Source: an uncultured Arcanobacterium sp. (GTDB lineage Bacteria; Actinomycetota; Actinomycetes; Actinomycetales; Actinomycetaceae). Taken from it: DNA of 11,085 nucleotides. The notes below the pieces were generated by a model. That model saw only the letters and a program-made list of their open reading frames with translations, was not told where the DNA came from and did no database searches. Positions within the stretch are counted from its first letter, which is position 1, and each line of letters begins with the position of its first letter. Below, in pieces: positions 5,349 to 11,085 of the stretch. The position numbers and the translations under genes are program-made. The stretch lies in contig NZ_CAMXYE010000048.1 in NCBI RefSeq assembly GCF_947253055.1, forward strand, positions 1-11,085, written 5' to 3'.

Positions 5349-6212
5349 TCAGGCCTCCGTTTCCTGTGTTGGAGCAGTTTCCGGAGCCGGAGCGGCCGGA
5401 GCAGCTTCTGCTGCCGGGGCAGCGGCTTCTACCGGTACCTGCTGATCCTGTATCTGCTGATCCTGTACCTGCTGATTATCGCGGCCTCCGCGCCGTCCAC
5501 GGCGGTTTCCGCGTCGGGCATTGCCAGCCCGTCCCTTCTGGGATTTCTCAGCTAAAGAGCGGTAATATTCCTGATCGGTCATATCGCCGCGATAGATCCA
5601 GACTTTTACACCAATCCGCCCGAAAGTAGTGCGGGCTTCGAAAAAGCCGTAATCAATATTCGCTCGCAGTGTATGGAGCGGTACGCTACCTTCACTGTAG
5701 AATTCCGAGCGAGACATTTCGGCACCACCTAGCCGACCCGAGCACTGAACGCGAATACCTTTCGCGCCCGCCCGCTGGGCAGATTGGATACCTTTACGCA
5801 TAGCGCGCCGGAAGGAAACACGTGCCGAGAGCTGCTCGGCGATTCCTTGCGCCACTAACTGGGCATCCGCTTCCGGATTCTTAACTTCCAAAATATTCAG
5901 CTGTACCGCTTTTCCGGTCATTTTCTCCAAATCAGTACGGAGACGATCGGCTTCCACACCGCGCCGGCCAATTACGATACCGGGACGAGCAGTGTGAATA
6001 TCGATAACCACCCGTTCGGTGCGGCGCTCAATATGTACTCTGGAGATTCCGGCTCGCTCTAATCCTTTGGTCAGCAGCTCCCGAATTTTAATATCCTCAC
6101 CCAAGTAATCAGCATAGCGCTGACCTTCTTTGGCGGAATCGGAAAACCACCGAGCGCGGTGATCAGTAGTGATGCCGAGGCGGAACCCAGTAGGGTTTAC
6201 TTTCTGTCCCAC
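5349..6212 (-). CDS. rpsC: 30S ribosomal protein S3 (uS3) with long low-complexity tail
   Basis: The 287-residue product is uS3, which lines the mRNA entry channel of the 30S head with uS4 and uS5. The start MGQKVNPTGFRLGI is universal. A type II KH domain follows, with its GxxG loop as GRRG at 82-85 (PGIVIGRRGVEADR). The C-terminal S3 domain ends near residue 220 (VKVWIYRGDM). Beyond it is an extended tail of three parts: Arg/Gly-rich (about 226-244), a Gln/Asp repeat DNQQVQDQQIQDQQV (245-259), and an Ala/Pro/Glu-rich end (260-287). The start codon is GTG, with AGGAG 7 nt upstream and only 2 nt after the rplV stop. Actinobacterial S3 proteins commonly have tails, but the Gln/Asp repeat is distinctive. 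Confidence 0.98.
   Translation of the reverse strand: MGQKVNPTGFRLGITTDHRARWFSDSAKEGQRYADYLGEDIKIRELLTKGLERAGISRVHIERRTERVVIDIHTARPGIVIGRRGVEADRLRTDLEKMTGKAVQLNILEVKNPEADAQLVAQGIAEQLSARVSFRRAMRKGIQSAQRAGAKGIRVQCSGRLGGAEMSRSEFYSEGSVPLHTLRANIDYGFFEARTTFGRIGVKVWIYRGDMTDQEYYRSLAEKSQKGRAGNARRGNRRGRRGGRDNQQVQDQQIQDQQVPVEAAAPAAEAAPAAPAPETAPTQETEA
5437..5476. repeat. 15-bp tandem repeat inside rpsC
   Basis: On the plus strand the unit ACCTGCTGATCCTGT (5437-5451) is followed directly by ATCTGCTGATCCTGT (5452-5466), with one base changed. A partial third copy ACCTGCTGAT follows (5467-5476). Fifteen bases is five codons, so the reading frame is kept and the repeat encodes the Gln/Asp pentapeptide of the RpsC tail. 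Copy number could vary between strains through replication slippage without breaking the protein. Confidence 0.85.
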
Positions 6213-6214
6213 AA

Positions 6215-6580
6215 TCAGGCTCCTTTCTCGTTCTTTTCATTGCTGACGATGATGGTAATATGACTCGTCCGCTTCAGAATGCGGTTCGCCCGGCCTTGCG
6301 CCCGGGGGCGAATACGCTTCATAGTCGGCCCTTCGTCAACATACGCAGCTAAGATATAAAAATCAGCTTCGTCAAAGCGCTCACCGGCCTGATCGGCGGC
6401 ATACTGCGCATTAGCAAGTGCAGAGAGCACAATTTTCTTTACATCCCGAGCTACCGCCTGCGGTGCATACGTAAGCACGTCGACGGCATCCAGAGCCCGC
6501 TTGCCGCGAATTTCATTCACCACGCGGCGCGATTTCTGGGGCGTGACGCGCACGAACCGTGCTTGCGCCTTAGCTTCCAT
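6215..6580 (-). CDS. rplV: 50S ribosomal protein L22 (uL22)
   Basis: The 121-residue product is uL22, whose long beta-hairpin lines the exit tunnel at its narrowest point next to uL4. The N-terminal part is MEAKAQARFVRVTPQKSRRV, and YILAAYVDEGPTMKRIRPRA leads into the tip of the hairpin. The C-terminal signature RPRAQGRANRILKRTSHI spans about 91-108. Hairpin changes confer macrolide resistance in other bacteria; no insertion or deletion is obvious. The Shine-Dalgarno is weak (AGG, 7 nt upstream), and the gene follows rpsS after 33 nt. It is 2 nt from rpsC. Confidence 0.98.
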   Translation of the reverse strand: MEAKAQARFVRVTPQKSRRVVNEIRGKRALDAVDVLTYAPQAVARDVKKIVLSALANAQYAADQAGERFDEADFYILAAYVDEGPTMKRIRPRAQGRANRILKRTSHITIIVSNEKNEKGA

Positions 6581-6613
6581 AATTTTGCCTATCTCTTTCT
6601 CGTGCTACGCCCC

Positions 6614-6895
6614 TCAGCGGCGGCGTCCTTTTTTGTCTTCTTTATCGTGCCCACGGAAGGTGCGCGTAGGAGCAAATTCTCCTAGCTTGTGCCCTACCAT
6701 GGATTCAGTGATGAATACCGGCACGTGCTTGCGTCCATCATGCACGGCAATGGTATGCCCCAGAAAATCTGGAGTAATCATCGACCGACGCGACCAAGTT
6801 TTAATCACGTTCTTGGTATTCTTTTCGTTCTGTTCGTCGATTTTCTTCAACAGATGGGCATCGACAAAAGGACCCTTTTTCAAACTACGCGGCAT
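6614..6895 (-). CDS. rpsS: 30S ribosomal protein S19 (uS19)
   Basis: The 93-residue product is uS19, a 30S head protein that forms a complex with uS13, contacts A-site tRNA and makes intersubunit bridges. The sequence MPRSLKKGPFVDAHLLKKID, RRSMITPDFLGHTIAVHDGR and the signature VGHKLGEFAPTRTFRGH at 67-83 are diagnostic. The length matches the family. The ATG at 6895 has GGAGG 9 nt upstream, placed in the 17-nt space after rplB. Nothing unusual is seen. Confidence 0.98.
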   Translation of the reverse strand: MPRSLKKGPFVDAHLLKKIDEQNEKNTKNVIKTWSRRSMITPDFLGHTIAVHDGRKHVPVFITESMVGHKLGEFAPTRTFRGHDKEDKKGRRR

Positions 6896-6912
6896 TGCTC
6901 ATCTCCTCCTGA

Positions 6913-7749
6913 TTAGCGCTTCTTACCGGTCTTGCGACGGCGCACAATGAGCTTGTCGCTGGGTCGATTAGGATGACGGGTTCGTTTTTCTTTCTGACCC
7001 CACGGCGTAACCGGATGCCGGCCACCGGAAGTCTTACCTTCACCGCCACCATGTGGGTGGTCTACCGGGTTCATTACAACACCACGAACAGTTGGGCGAA
7101 TTCCCCGCCAACGGCTCCGGCCTGCTTTACCCCAAATCATATTGGAATGCTCAGCATTTCCAACTTCGCCTACCGTAGCGCGGCAAGCAGCTTCCACATT
7201 GCGAATTTCGCCAGATGGCATCCGCAACTGCGCATATTTGCCTTCTTTTGCTACTAGCTGTACCGATACACCTGCCGAACGCGCAATCTTTGCTCCCCCA
7301 CCGGGACGCAACTCTACTGCGTGCACCACAGTACCTACGGGGATATTGCGCAGCTGGAGATTATTGCCGGGCTTAATATCAGCCGCTGGGCCATTCTCCA
7401 CCATCATTCCCTGCCGGAGGTTTTCCGGAGCGAGAATATAGCGCTTTTCGCCGTCTACGTAATGCAATAGAGCAATACGCGCACTGCGATTTGGATCGTA
7501 TTCAATATGAGCAACCCGAGCGGAGATTCCGTCCTTATCGTGACGACGGAAATCAATTACCCGGTACTGACGCTTATGGCCACCGCCCTTATGGCGAGTA
7601 GTAATGCGCCCATTATTATTGCGCCCACCAGTTTTAGAAAGCGGACGAACCAGCGACTTCTCCGGCGTAGACCGGGTGATCTCAGCGAAGTCGGCAACGT
7701 TCGCACGGCGACGACCAGGAGTCGTCGGCTTGTACTTACGAATTCCCAT
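6913..7749 (-). CDS. rplB: 50S ribosomal protein L2 (uL2)
   Basis: The 278-residue product is uL2, a highly conserved 23S rRNA-binding protein needed for subunit association and for organising the peptidyl transferase centre. It begins MGIRKYKPTTPGRRRANVAD and carries GRITTRHKGGGHKRQYRVID in the N-terminal RNA-binding part. The conserved HPHGGGEG loop is at 231-238, with the histidine long discussed for catalysis, followed by GGRHPVTPWG. The tail is Arg/Lys-rich. The length is typical. The ATG has GAGGA about 9 nt upstream in the 29-nt space after rplW. Confidence 0.98.
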   Translation of the reverse strand: MGIRKYKPTTPGRRRANVADFAEITRSTPEKSLVRPLSKTGGRNNNGRITTRHKGGGHKRQYRVIDFRRHDKDGISARVAHIEYDPNRSARIALLHYVDGEKRYILAPENLRQGMMVENGPAADIKPGNNLQLRNIPVGTVVHAVELRPGGGAKIARSAGVSVQLVAKEGKYAQLRMPSGEIRNVEAACRATVGEVGNAEHSNMIWGKAGRSRWRGIRPTVRGVVMNPVDHPHGGGEGKTSGGRHPVTPWGQKEKRTRHPNRPSDKLIVRRRKTGKKR

Positions 7750-7778
7750 GAGTTCTTATCCTCAATCTCTCCGCCGGA

Positions 7779-8096
7779 TTAACCGACAATATTTCCGTAG
7801 ATATCGATTGTGCCTTCACGCAGGGTGACGATAGCGCGCTTAGTAGCTTTCCGCTGTCCAATTCCCTGCCGGGTACGCTGCTTTTTACCAGCCCGATTAA
7901 TCGTATTAACCGAAGCTACCCGCACCCGGAAAATCTGCTCGATAGCAATTTTAATTTCCGTCTTATTGGCATCTGGAGCTACGTAAAAAGTGTATTTACC
8001 TTCGTCTTCCAGTCGCGTGGATTTTTCCGTAGCGACCGGCGCCAGAATAATATCGCGCGGATCTTTATTCTTCAGCGCAGCGAGCGAATCACTCAT
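7779..8096 (-). CDS. rplW: 50S ribosomal protein L23 (uL23)
   Basis: The 105-residue product is uL23, which sits at the exit of the peptide tunnel and is the main docking site for trigger factor and SRP. Landmarks are ILAPVATEKSTRLEDEGKYT (17-36), the KTEIKIAIEQIFRVRVASVN core, the basic tunnel-reaching loop at about 68-87 (KKQRTRQGIGQRKATKRA) and the short C-terminus IYGNIVG. The ATG overlaps the rplD stop by 4 nt (ATGA), which implies coupled translation. It is followed by rplB after 29 nt. Confidence 0.97.
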   Translation of the reverse strand: MSDSLAALKNKDPRDIILAPVATEKSTRLEDEGKYTFYVAPDANKTEIKIAIEQIFRVRVASVNTINRAGKKQRTRQGIGQRKATKRAIVTLREGTIDIYGNIVG

Positions 8097-8740
8097 TTCG
8101 TCTCCTCCTTCGTATTGTCAGCTACCCACGCCGTGAACGCCTCTTCTAAGAAAATGACGTCTTCCGCGGCCAGCACATCATAAGAATTGAGCTGATCGGC
8201 GAAAATGAGCTGTACCTGCGGAAGGTTGCGCAAAGAAAGCGCATTAACTTCGTCGGCACGCCCTACTACTACCAGAGCTTTACGCAGATCATTCACTTTT
8301 TCCAGCAACTTCACTGCTGTCTTCGTGGACGGAGTATCTCCCTCTACGAAGCCCTTTACGATATGTATCCGCTCATGGCGAGCACGATCCGAAAGCGATT
8401 GGCGCAGCGCCGCTGCCACCATCTTCTTCGGGGTACGCTGCGAGTAATCCCGCGGGCGCGGCCCATGCACAGTACCACCACCGGTGAAATGCGGAGCACG
8501 AATCGAACCCTGCCGAGCGCGGCCAGTACCCTTTTGCCGGAAAGGCTTGATACCGCCACCGCGAACTTCGCCGCGAGTCTTCGTCTTATGGGTACCTTGG
8601 CGAGCTGCTGCCAGCTGCGCCACTACTACTTGATGCAATAAAGGAATATTTACCTCGACGTCAAACAGCTCCGCCGGCAGCGTGGCTGTACCAGCTTTTT
8701 CACCGGCATAGTCGAGAATATCTACCTTGAAGTCTGCCAT
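8093..8740 (-). CDS. rplD: 50S ribosomal protein L4 (uL4)
   Basis: The 215-residue product is uL4, which reaches into the exit tunnel opposite uL22. In Escherichia coli it also represses its own S10 operon by acting on the leader RNA. The tunnel loop at about 50-105 is clear: KTRGEVRGGGIKPFRQKGTG, RARQGSIRAPHFTGGGTVHG and PRPRDYSQRTPKK. The C-terminal globular domain has ALVVVGRADEVNALSLRNLP. The ATG at 8740 has GGGAG 10 nt upstream and lies 5 nt after rplC; its stop overlaps rplW. If uL4 autoregulates here, the hairpin-rich leader at 9735-9994 would be the place to look. That is inference only. Confidence 0.98.
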   Translation of the reverse strand: MADFKVDILDYAGEKAGTATLPAELFDVEVNIPLLHQVVVAQLAAARQGTHKTKTRGEVRGGGIKPFRQKGTGRARQGSIRAPHFTGGGTVHGPRPRDYSQRTPKKMVAAALRQSLSDRARHERIHIVKGFVEGDTPSTKTAVKLLEKVNDLRKALVVVGRADEVNALSLRNLPQVQLIFADQLNSYDVLAAEDVIFLEEAFTAWVADNTKEETK

Positions 8741-8745
8741 TTATA

Positions 8746-9414
8746 TCAGGCTCCCTTCACGGCGGTACGGATCATAACAACGCCGCCTTTATTTCCGGGT
8801 ACTGCACCCTTCACTAAAAGCAAATCGTTATCTGTATCGATGGATTGGATCTGTAAATTCTGGGTGGTAACGCGCGCATTACCCATGCGCCCGGCCATTC
8901 TCATCCCGCGGAATACCCGCGACGGAGTAGAACAAGCTCCAATAGAACCAGGCTTCCGGTGATTACGATGTGCACCGTGGGAAGCGGAAACTCCGGCAAA
9001 GCCGTGCCGCTTCATTACTCCCGCAAAACCCTTACCTTTGGATTTGCCAATTACGTCCACCAACTGCCCAGCGGTAAAAGTTTCAACTCCAATTTCCTGC
9101 CCGAGCGTATAAGTAGAAGCATCTGCTGTGCGCACTTCCGCTACATGACGGCGAGGTTCTACCCCAGCCTGTGCAAAATGCCCTTGTAAAGGCTTGGTGA
9201 CGTTCTTACCCTTCAGCTCTCCAGAGGCCAGCTGAATGGCTTCATAGCCATCTTTCTCAGTGGTACGAATCTGAGTCACTACATTCTTGCCTACTCGTAC
9301 GACGGTGACTGGAATCAGATTAGCGTTCTCATCCCAGACCTGCGTCATTCCGAGCTTCGTACCCAGCACTGCCTTAACCGGCTTAGCTGCGGCGCTTTTC
9401 ATGTTCTTAACCAT
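8746..9414 (-). CDS. rplC: 50S ribosomal protein L3 (uL3)
   Basis: The 222-residue product is uL3, one of the earliest proteins to join 23S rRNA, with a finger reaching towards the peptidyl transferase centre. The core starts at VLGTKLGMTQVWDENANLIP (16-35). The signature FTAGQLVDVIGKSKGKGFAG is at 113-132, and the finger region MKRHGFAGVSASHGAHRNHR at 134-153 is of actinobacterial type. The N-terminal stretch before VKAVLG is about 12 residues and variable in the family. The ATG at 9414 has GAGG 9 nt upstream. An internal ATG at 9402 lacks a Shine-Dalgarno and is disfavoured. It lies 11 nt after rpsJ. Confidence 0.97.
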   Translation of the reverse strand: MVKNMKSAAAKPVKAVLGTKLGMTQVWDENANLIPVTVVRVGKNVVTQIRTTEKDGYEAIQLASGELKGKNVTKPLQGHFAQAGVEPRRHVAEVRTADASTYTLGQEIGVETFTAGQLVDVIGKSKGKGFAGVMKRHGFAGVSASHGAHRNHRKPGSIGACSTPSRVFRGMRMAGRMGNARVTTQNLQIQSIDTDNDLLLVKGAVPGNKGGVVMIRTAVKGA

Positions 9415-9425
9415 ACTGCGTTACC

Positions 9426-9734
9426 TCAGAGCTTTATCTCTACATTTACGTCTGCCGGTAAATCCAGCCGCCGTAAAGTGTCAATTGTCTTCAGAGTCGG
9501 ATCGACAATATCGATAAGCCGCTTATGCGTACGCATTTCAAACTGCTCACGACTGTCCTTGTACTTGTGGGGCGAGCGAATAACTGTGAAAACATTTTTC
9601 TCAGTCGGCAACGGCACCGGTCCCACAACCGACGCTCCAGTACGGGTAACTTCGTCGACGAGCTTTTTCGCTGCACTGTCGATGACCTCATGGTCATAAG
9701 ACTTCAGACGGATGCGGATTTTCTGTCCCGCCAT
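9426..9734 (-). CDS. rpsJ: 30S ribosomal protein S10 / NusE (uS10)
   Basis: The 102-residue product is uS10, a 30S head protein that also acts as NusE in transcription antitermination with NusB and links RNA polymerase to the ribosome through NusG. It reads MAGQKIRIRLKSYDHEVIDS, has VIRSPHKYKDSREQFEMRTH at 51-70 (the family signature) and ends LPADVNVEIKL. An in-frame GTG at 9779 would add 15 residues, but ATG 9734 gives the standard start and has GGGAG 8 nt upstream. It is the first gene of the S10-spc unit, about 260 nt downstream of the predicted transcription start. Confidence 0.98.
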   Translation of the reverse strand: MAGQKIRIRLKSYDHEVIDSAAKKLVDEVTRTGASVVGPVPLPTEKNVFTVIRSPHKYKDSREQFEMRTHKRLIDIVDPTLKTIDTLRRLDLPADVNVEIKL

Positions 9735-9994
9735 GGCGTCGTCTCCCTCTCTATACCGCGGTGCCACCGAACCCCGCACTCGGGCGTGTCGCGCGATATA
9801 CTACGTTCAGCCCTATGCAATTGTTGATGAACACCCTTGTGATGAACCGAAGCATTTGCCGCTTCGGCAAAGTTTCTTCTCGGATTTTCCGAGCAACCTA
9901 ATCAGTATTACAAACTACCGCATTACTCAGCAAGTTACAGCTGCATTTGGTGGTCTATCGCACTGAGAGGCCTCATCCGTACAAAACGGACCGG
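9735..9994 (-). promoter_or_regulatory. Structured 5' leader of the S10 operon
   Basis: This untranslated stretch of about 260 nt contains several inverted repeats on the minus strand. Near its start is TCCGT-TTTGT-ACGGA. CTCGGA-AAA-TCCGAG lies at 9893-9879. TTTGCCG-AAG-CGGCAAA (9871-9855) and CCGAAGC-GGCAAAT-GCTTCGG (9867-9847) share bases and cannot form together. TATATCGCG pairs with CGCGGTATA (9800-9752) around a 31-nt loop that ends just before the rpsJ Shine-Dalgarno. The length and structure suggest regulation, perhaps by a ribosomal protein as in Escherichia coli, but I do not recognise a known leader family. A 34-codon ORF (9855-9751) is also present. Confidence 0.5.
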
Positions 9995-10000
9995 ATAATT

Positions 10001-10029
10001 ATTTTACTCCCCTGGCCTCGCTCTGCCAA
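10001..10029 (-). promoter_or_regulatory. SigA-type promoter of the S10-spc operon
   Basis: On the minus strand a -35 box TTGGCA (10029-10024, five of six matches) and a -10 box TAAAAT (10006-10001, five of six) are separated by exactly 17 nt. It is the best promoter match I found in the tuf-rpsJ gap and lies downstream of the tuf terminator. Transcription should start near 9994-9996, giving a leader of about 260 nt before rpsJ. The spacing and matches predict strong constitutive activity, as expected for a ribosomal protein operon. Confidence 0.8.
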
Positions 10030-10106
10030 ATAAAATAGCTGTGAAAAGACTTACCCCGCTGCCCGCTCCACAAAAAATTAAGCTAAGAGTTCGTATGAGT
10101 GTGGAA

Positions 10107-10135
10107 GTAAAACAATATGCGGGTAAAACGATATG
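10107..10135. repeat. Imperfect 13-bp direct repeat upstream of the S10 promoter
   Basis: On the plus strand GTAAAACAATATG (10107-10119) and GTAAAACGATATG (10123-10135) differ at one base and start 16 bp apart. They lie in AT-rich DNA between the tuf terminator and the S10 promoter, about 80-105 bp upstream of its -35 box. They may be a binding site for a regulator or part of a curved upstream element, or they may have no function. Confidence 0.6.
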
Positions 10136-10160
10136 AGGATAAAAACAGATAAATGAAGAT

Positions 10161-10194
10161 AAAAAGGCGGGCACATCTTTTCGATGTGCCCGCC
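10161..10194 (-). terminator. Intrinsic terminator after tuf
   Basis: On the minus strand a perfect 12-bp stem, GGCGGGCACATC (10194-10183) pairing with GATGTGCCCGCC (10177-10166), closes a GAAAA loop and is followed by TTTTTATCTT. It starts 37 nt past the tuf stop codon. It should end the tuf transcript and separate it from the S10 operon, although readthrough in the same direction would still reach rpsJ. Confidence 0.95.
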
Positions 10195-10231
10195 TAAGAT
10201 TCAGCAAGCTGTACTTAAATCAATAAGTCAC

Positions 10232-11085
10232 TTACTTAATGATCTTGGTGACTTTACCTGATCCAACGGTGTGCCCGCCTTCACGAATAGCAAAGCCTAG
10301 ACCTTCTTCCATAGCAATCGGCTGAATGAGCTCTACAGTCATTTCCGTATTGTCGCCCGGCATAACCATTTCGGTGCCTTCCGGCAGGGTGATTACACCA
10401 GTTACGTCCGTGGTACGGAAGTAGAACTGTGGGCGGTAGTTGGAGAAGAACGGGTTGTGACGGCCGCCTTCTTCCTTCTTCAGCACGTATACCTGAGCTT
10501 CGAAGTTGGTGTGCGGGGTAATGGAACCCGGCTTGGCTACAACCTGGCCGCGCTCTACATCTTCGCGACGGGTGCCACGGAGCAAGAGACCGCAGTTTTC
10601 GCCAGCGTCTGCGTGATCCATCGACTTGTGGAACATCTCGATACCGGTAACGGTGGTCTTCTGCGGATCGCGAATACCGAGGATTTCTACTTCCTCATTC
10701 AAGTTCAGCATGCCACGCTCTACACGGCCGGTCACTACGGTACCGCGGCCGGTAATGGTGAAGACGTCTTCAATAGGCATCAAGAAGGGCTTATCAAGAT
10801 CGCGTACCGGATCCGGGAAGTAGTTATCTACTTCGTTCATAAGCTCGAGAATGGAATCTACCCACTTCTCATCGCCTTCCAGAGCCTTCAGAGCGGAAAT
10901 GCGCACTACTGGAGCATTATCGCCGTCGAACTCCTGCGAAGAGAGCAGATCGCGAACTTCCATTTCTACGAGCTCGATGAGCTCTTCGTCGTCTACCATA
11001 TCGCACTTGTTCAGAGCGACGATGATATCCGGCACGCCCACCTGACGAGCGAGCAGTACGTGCTCACGGGTCTGAGCCATGGGGC
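10232..11085 (-). CDS. tuf: Elongation factor Tu, partial (5' end outside window)
   Basis: This is the C-terminal two-thirds or more of EF-Tu, the GTPase that delivers aminoacyl-tRNA to the ribosomal A site. The frame is open to the right edge (the codons before MAQTREHVLL read Gly-Pro), so the apparent ATG at 11080 is internal. About 284 of an expected 396-400 codons are present. The G4 motif NKCD (in VALNKCDMVDDEEL) and the G5 segment ISALKAL belong to the end of the G domain; the P-loop and switch regions are missing. Domain 2 begins around PFLMPIEDVFTITGRGTVVT, and domain 3 contains GGRHNPFFSNYRPQFYFRTT. It ends GSGKVTKIIK. Its own terminator follows. In many bacteria fusA and rpsG/rpsL lie upstream. 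Confidence 0.98.
   Translation of the reverse strand, partial: PMAQTREHVLLARQVGVPDIIVALNKCDMVDDEELIELVEMEVRDLLSSQEFDGDNAPVVRISALKALEGDEKWVDSILELMNEVDNYFPDPVRDLDKPFLMPIEDVFTITGRGTVVTGRVERGMLNLNEEVEILGIRDPQKTTVTGIEMFHKSMDHADAGENCGLLLRGTRREDVERGQVVAKPGSITPHTNFEAQVYVLKKEEGGRHNPFFSNYRPQFYFRTTDVTGVITLPEGTEMVMPGDNTEMTVELIQPIAMEEGLGFAIREGGHTVGSGKVTKIIK

Noticed and set aside
8356..8559. 67-codon minus-strand frame inside rplD
   Set aside because: It is an alternative frame within the certain rplD gene with no independent evidence.
9735..9779. N-terminal extension of rpsJ from a GTG at 9779
   Set aside because: The ATG at 9734 gives the standard MAGQKIRIRL start with a well-placed GGGAG; the added residues resemble nothing in the S10 family.
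9906..9936. Second promoter candidate in the leader (TTGCTG, then TAATAC or TGTAAT)
   Set aside because: The -10 boxes are either poor at 17-nt spacing or badly spaced at 15 nt, and the upstream pair at 10001-10029 is far better.
10004..10207. 67-codon minus-strand frame in the tuf-rpsJ gap
   Set aside because: It runs through the tuf terminator and the S10 promoter and lacks a Shine-Dalgarno; the composition is that of AT-rich non-coding DNA.
1..11085. Mobile elements, CRISPR arrays, defence or toxin-antitoxin genes, tRNA or rRNA genes
   Set aside because: Checked across the window; apart from the tuf-rpsJ spacer and the left edge, all space is occupied by conserved ribosomal protein genes, and no such feature is visible.

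Overview
The window is the S10-spc ribosomal protein locus of a bacterium, very probably an actinobacterium. All 22 recognisable genes lie on the minus strand, so the map is read from right to left. The evidence for Actinobacteria is the proteins themselves: uL3 with a SASHGAHRNHRKPGSIGAC segment, bS8-type uS8 beginning MSMTDPIADMLTRLRNANSA, uL5 matching the mycobacterial protein in length and in most motifs, and the locus order. G+C looks close to half by eye, which is low for the phylum. That would suit an Actinomycetaceae-type lineage (Actinomyces, Varibaculum, Arcanobacterium and relatives), but the genus is a guess.

Layout in transcription order. The 3' part of tuf (EF-Tu) enters from the right edge and ends at 10232, followed by a textbook intrinsic terminator (10161-10194). 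A gene-free stretch of about 500 bp (9735-10231) holds A-tract-rich DNA with an imperfect direct repeat, a strong SigA-like promoter (10001-10029) and a leader of about 260 nt with several hairpins, two of them mutually exclusive. Next come the S10 genes rpsJ-rplC-rplD-rplW-rplB-rpsS-rplV-rpsC-rplP-rpmC-rpsQ. A 70-nt gap with two small hairpins follows, then the spc genes rplN-rplX-rplE-rpsN-rpsH-rplF-rplR-rpsE-rpmD-rplO. A strong terminator (68-113) closes the unit, and a candidate promoter (5-32) points out of the left edge, presumably to secY.

Working together: 21 of the genes encode ribosomal proteins that assemble on 16S and 23S rRNA, and tuf supplies the factor that brings aminoacyl-tRNA to the A site. 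The only clear promoter upstream of the block precedes rpsJ, and the only convincing terminator is after rplO. The simplest reading is one S10-spc transcript of about 9.9 kb. Nine of the 20 junctions from rpsJ to rplO overlap by 1 or 4 nt, which suggests translational coupling.

This is an ordinary, highly conserved housekeeping region. I see no mobile element, CRISPR array, toxin-antitoxin pair, defence gene, tRNA or rRNA, and no undescribed protein system. The parts worth a second look are non-coding (the S10 leader and the rpsQ-rplN gap) and the unusual low-complexity tail of RpsC.
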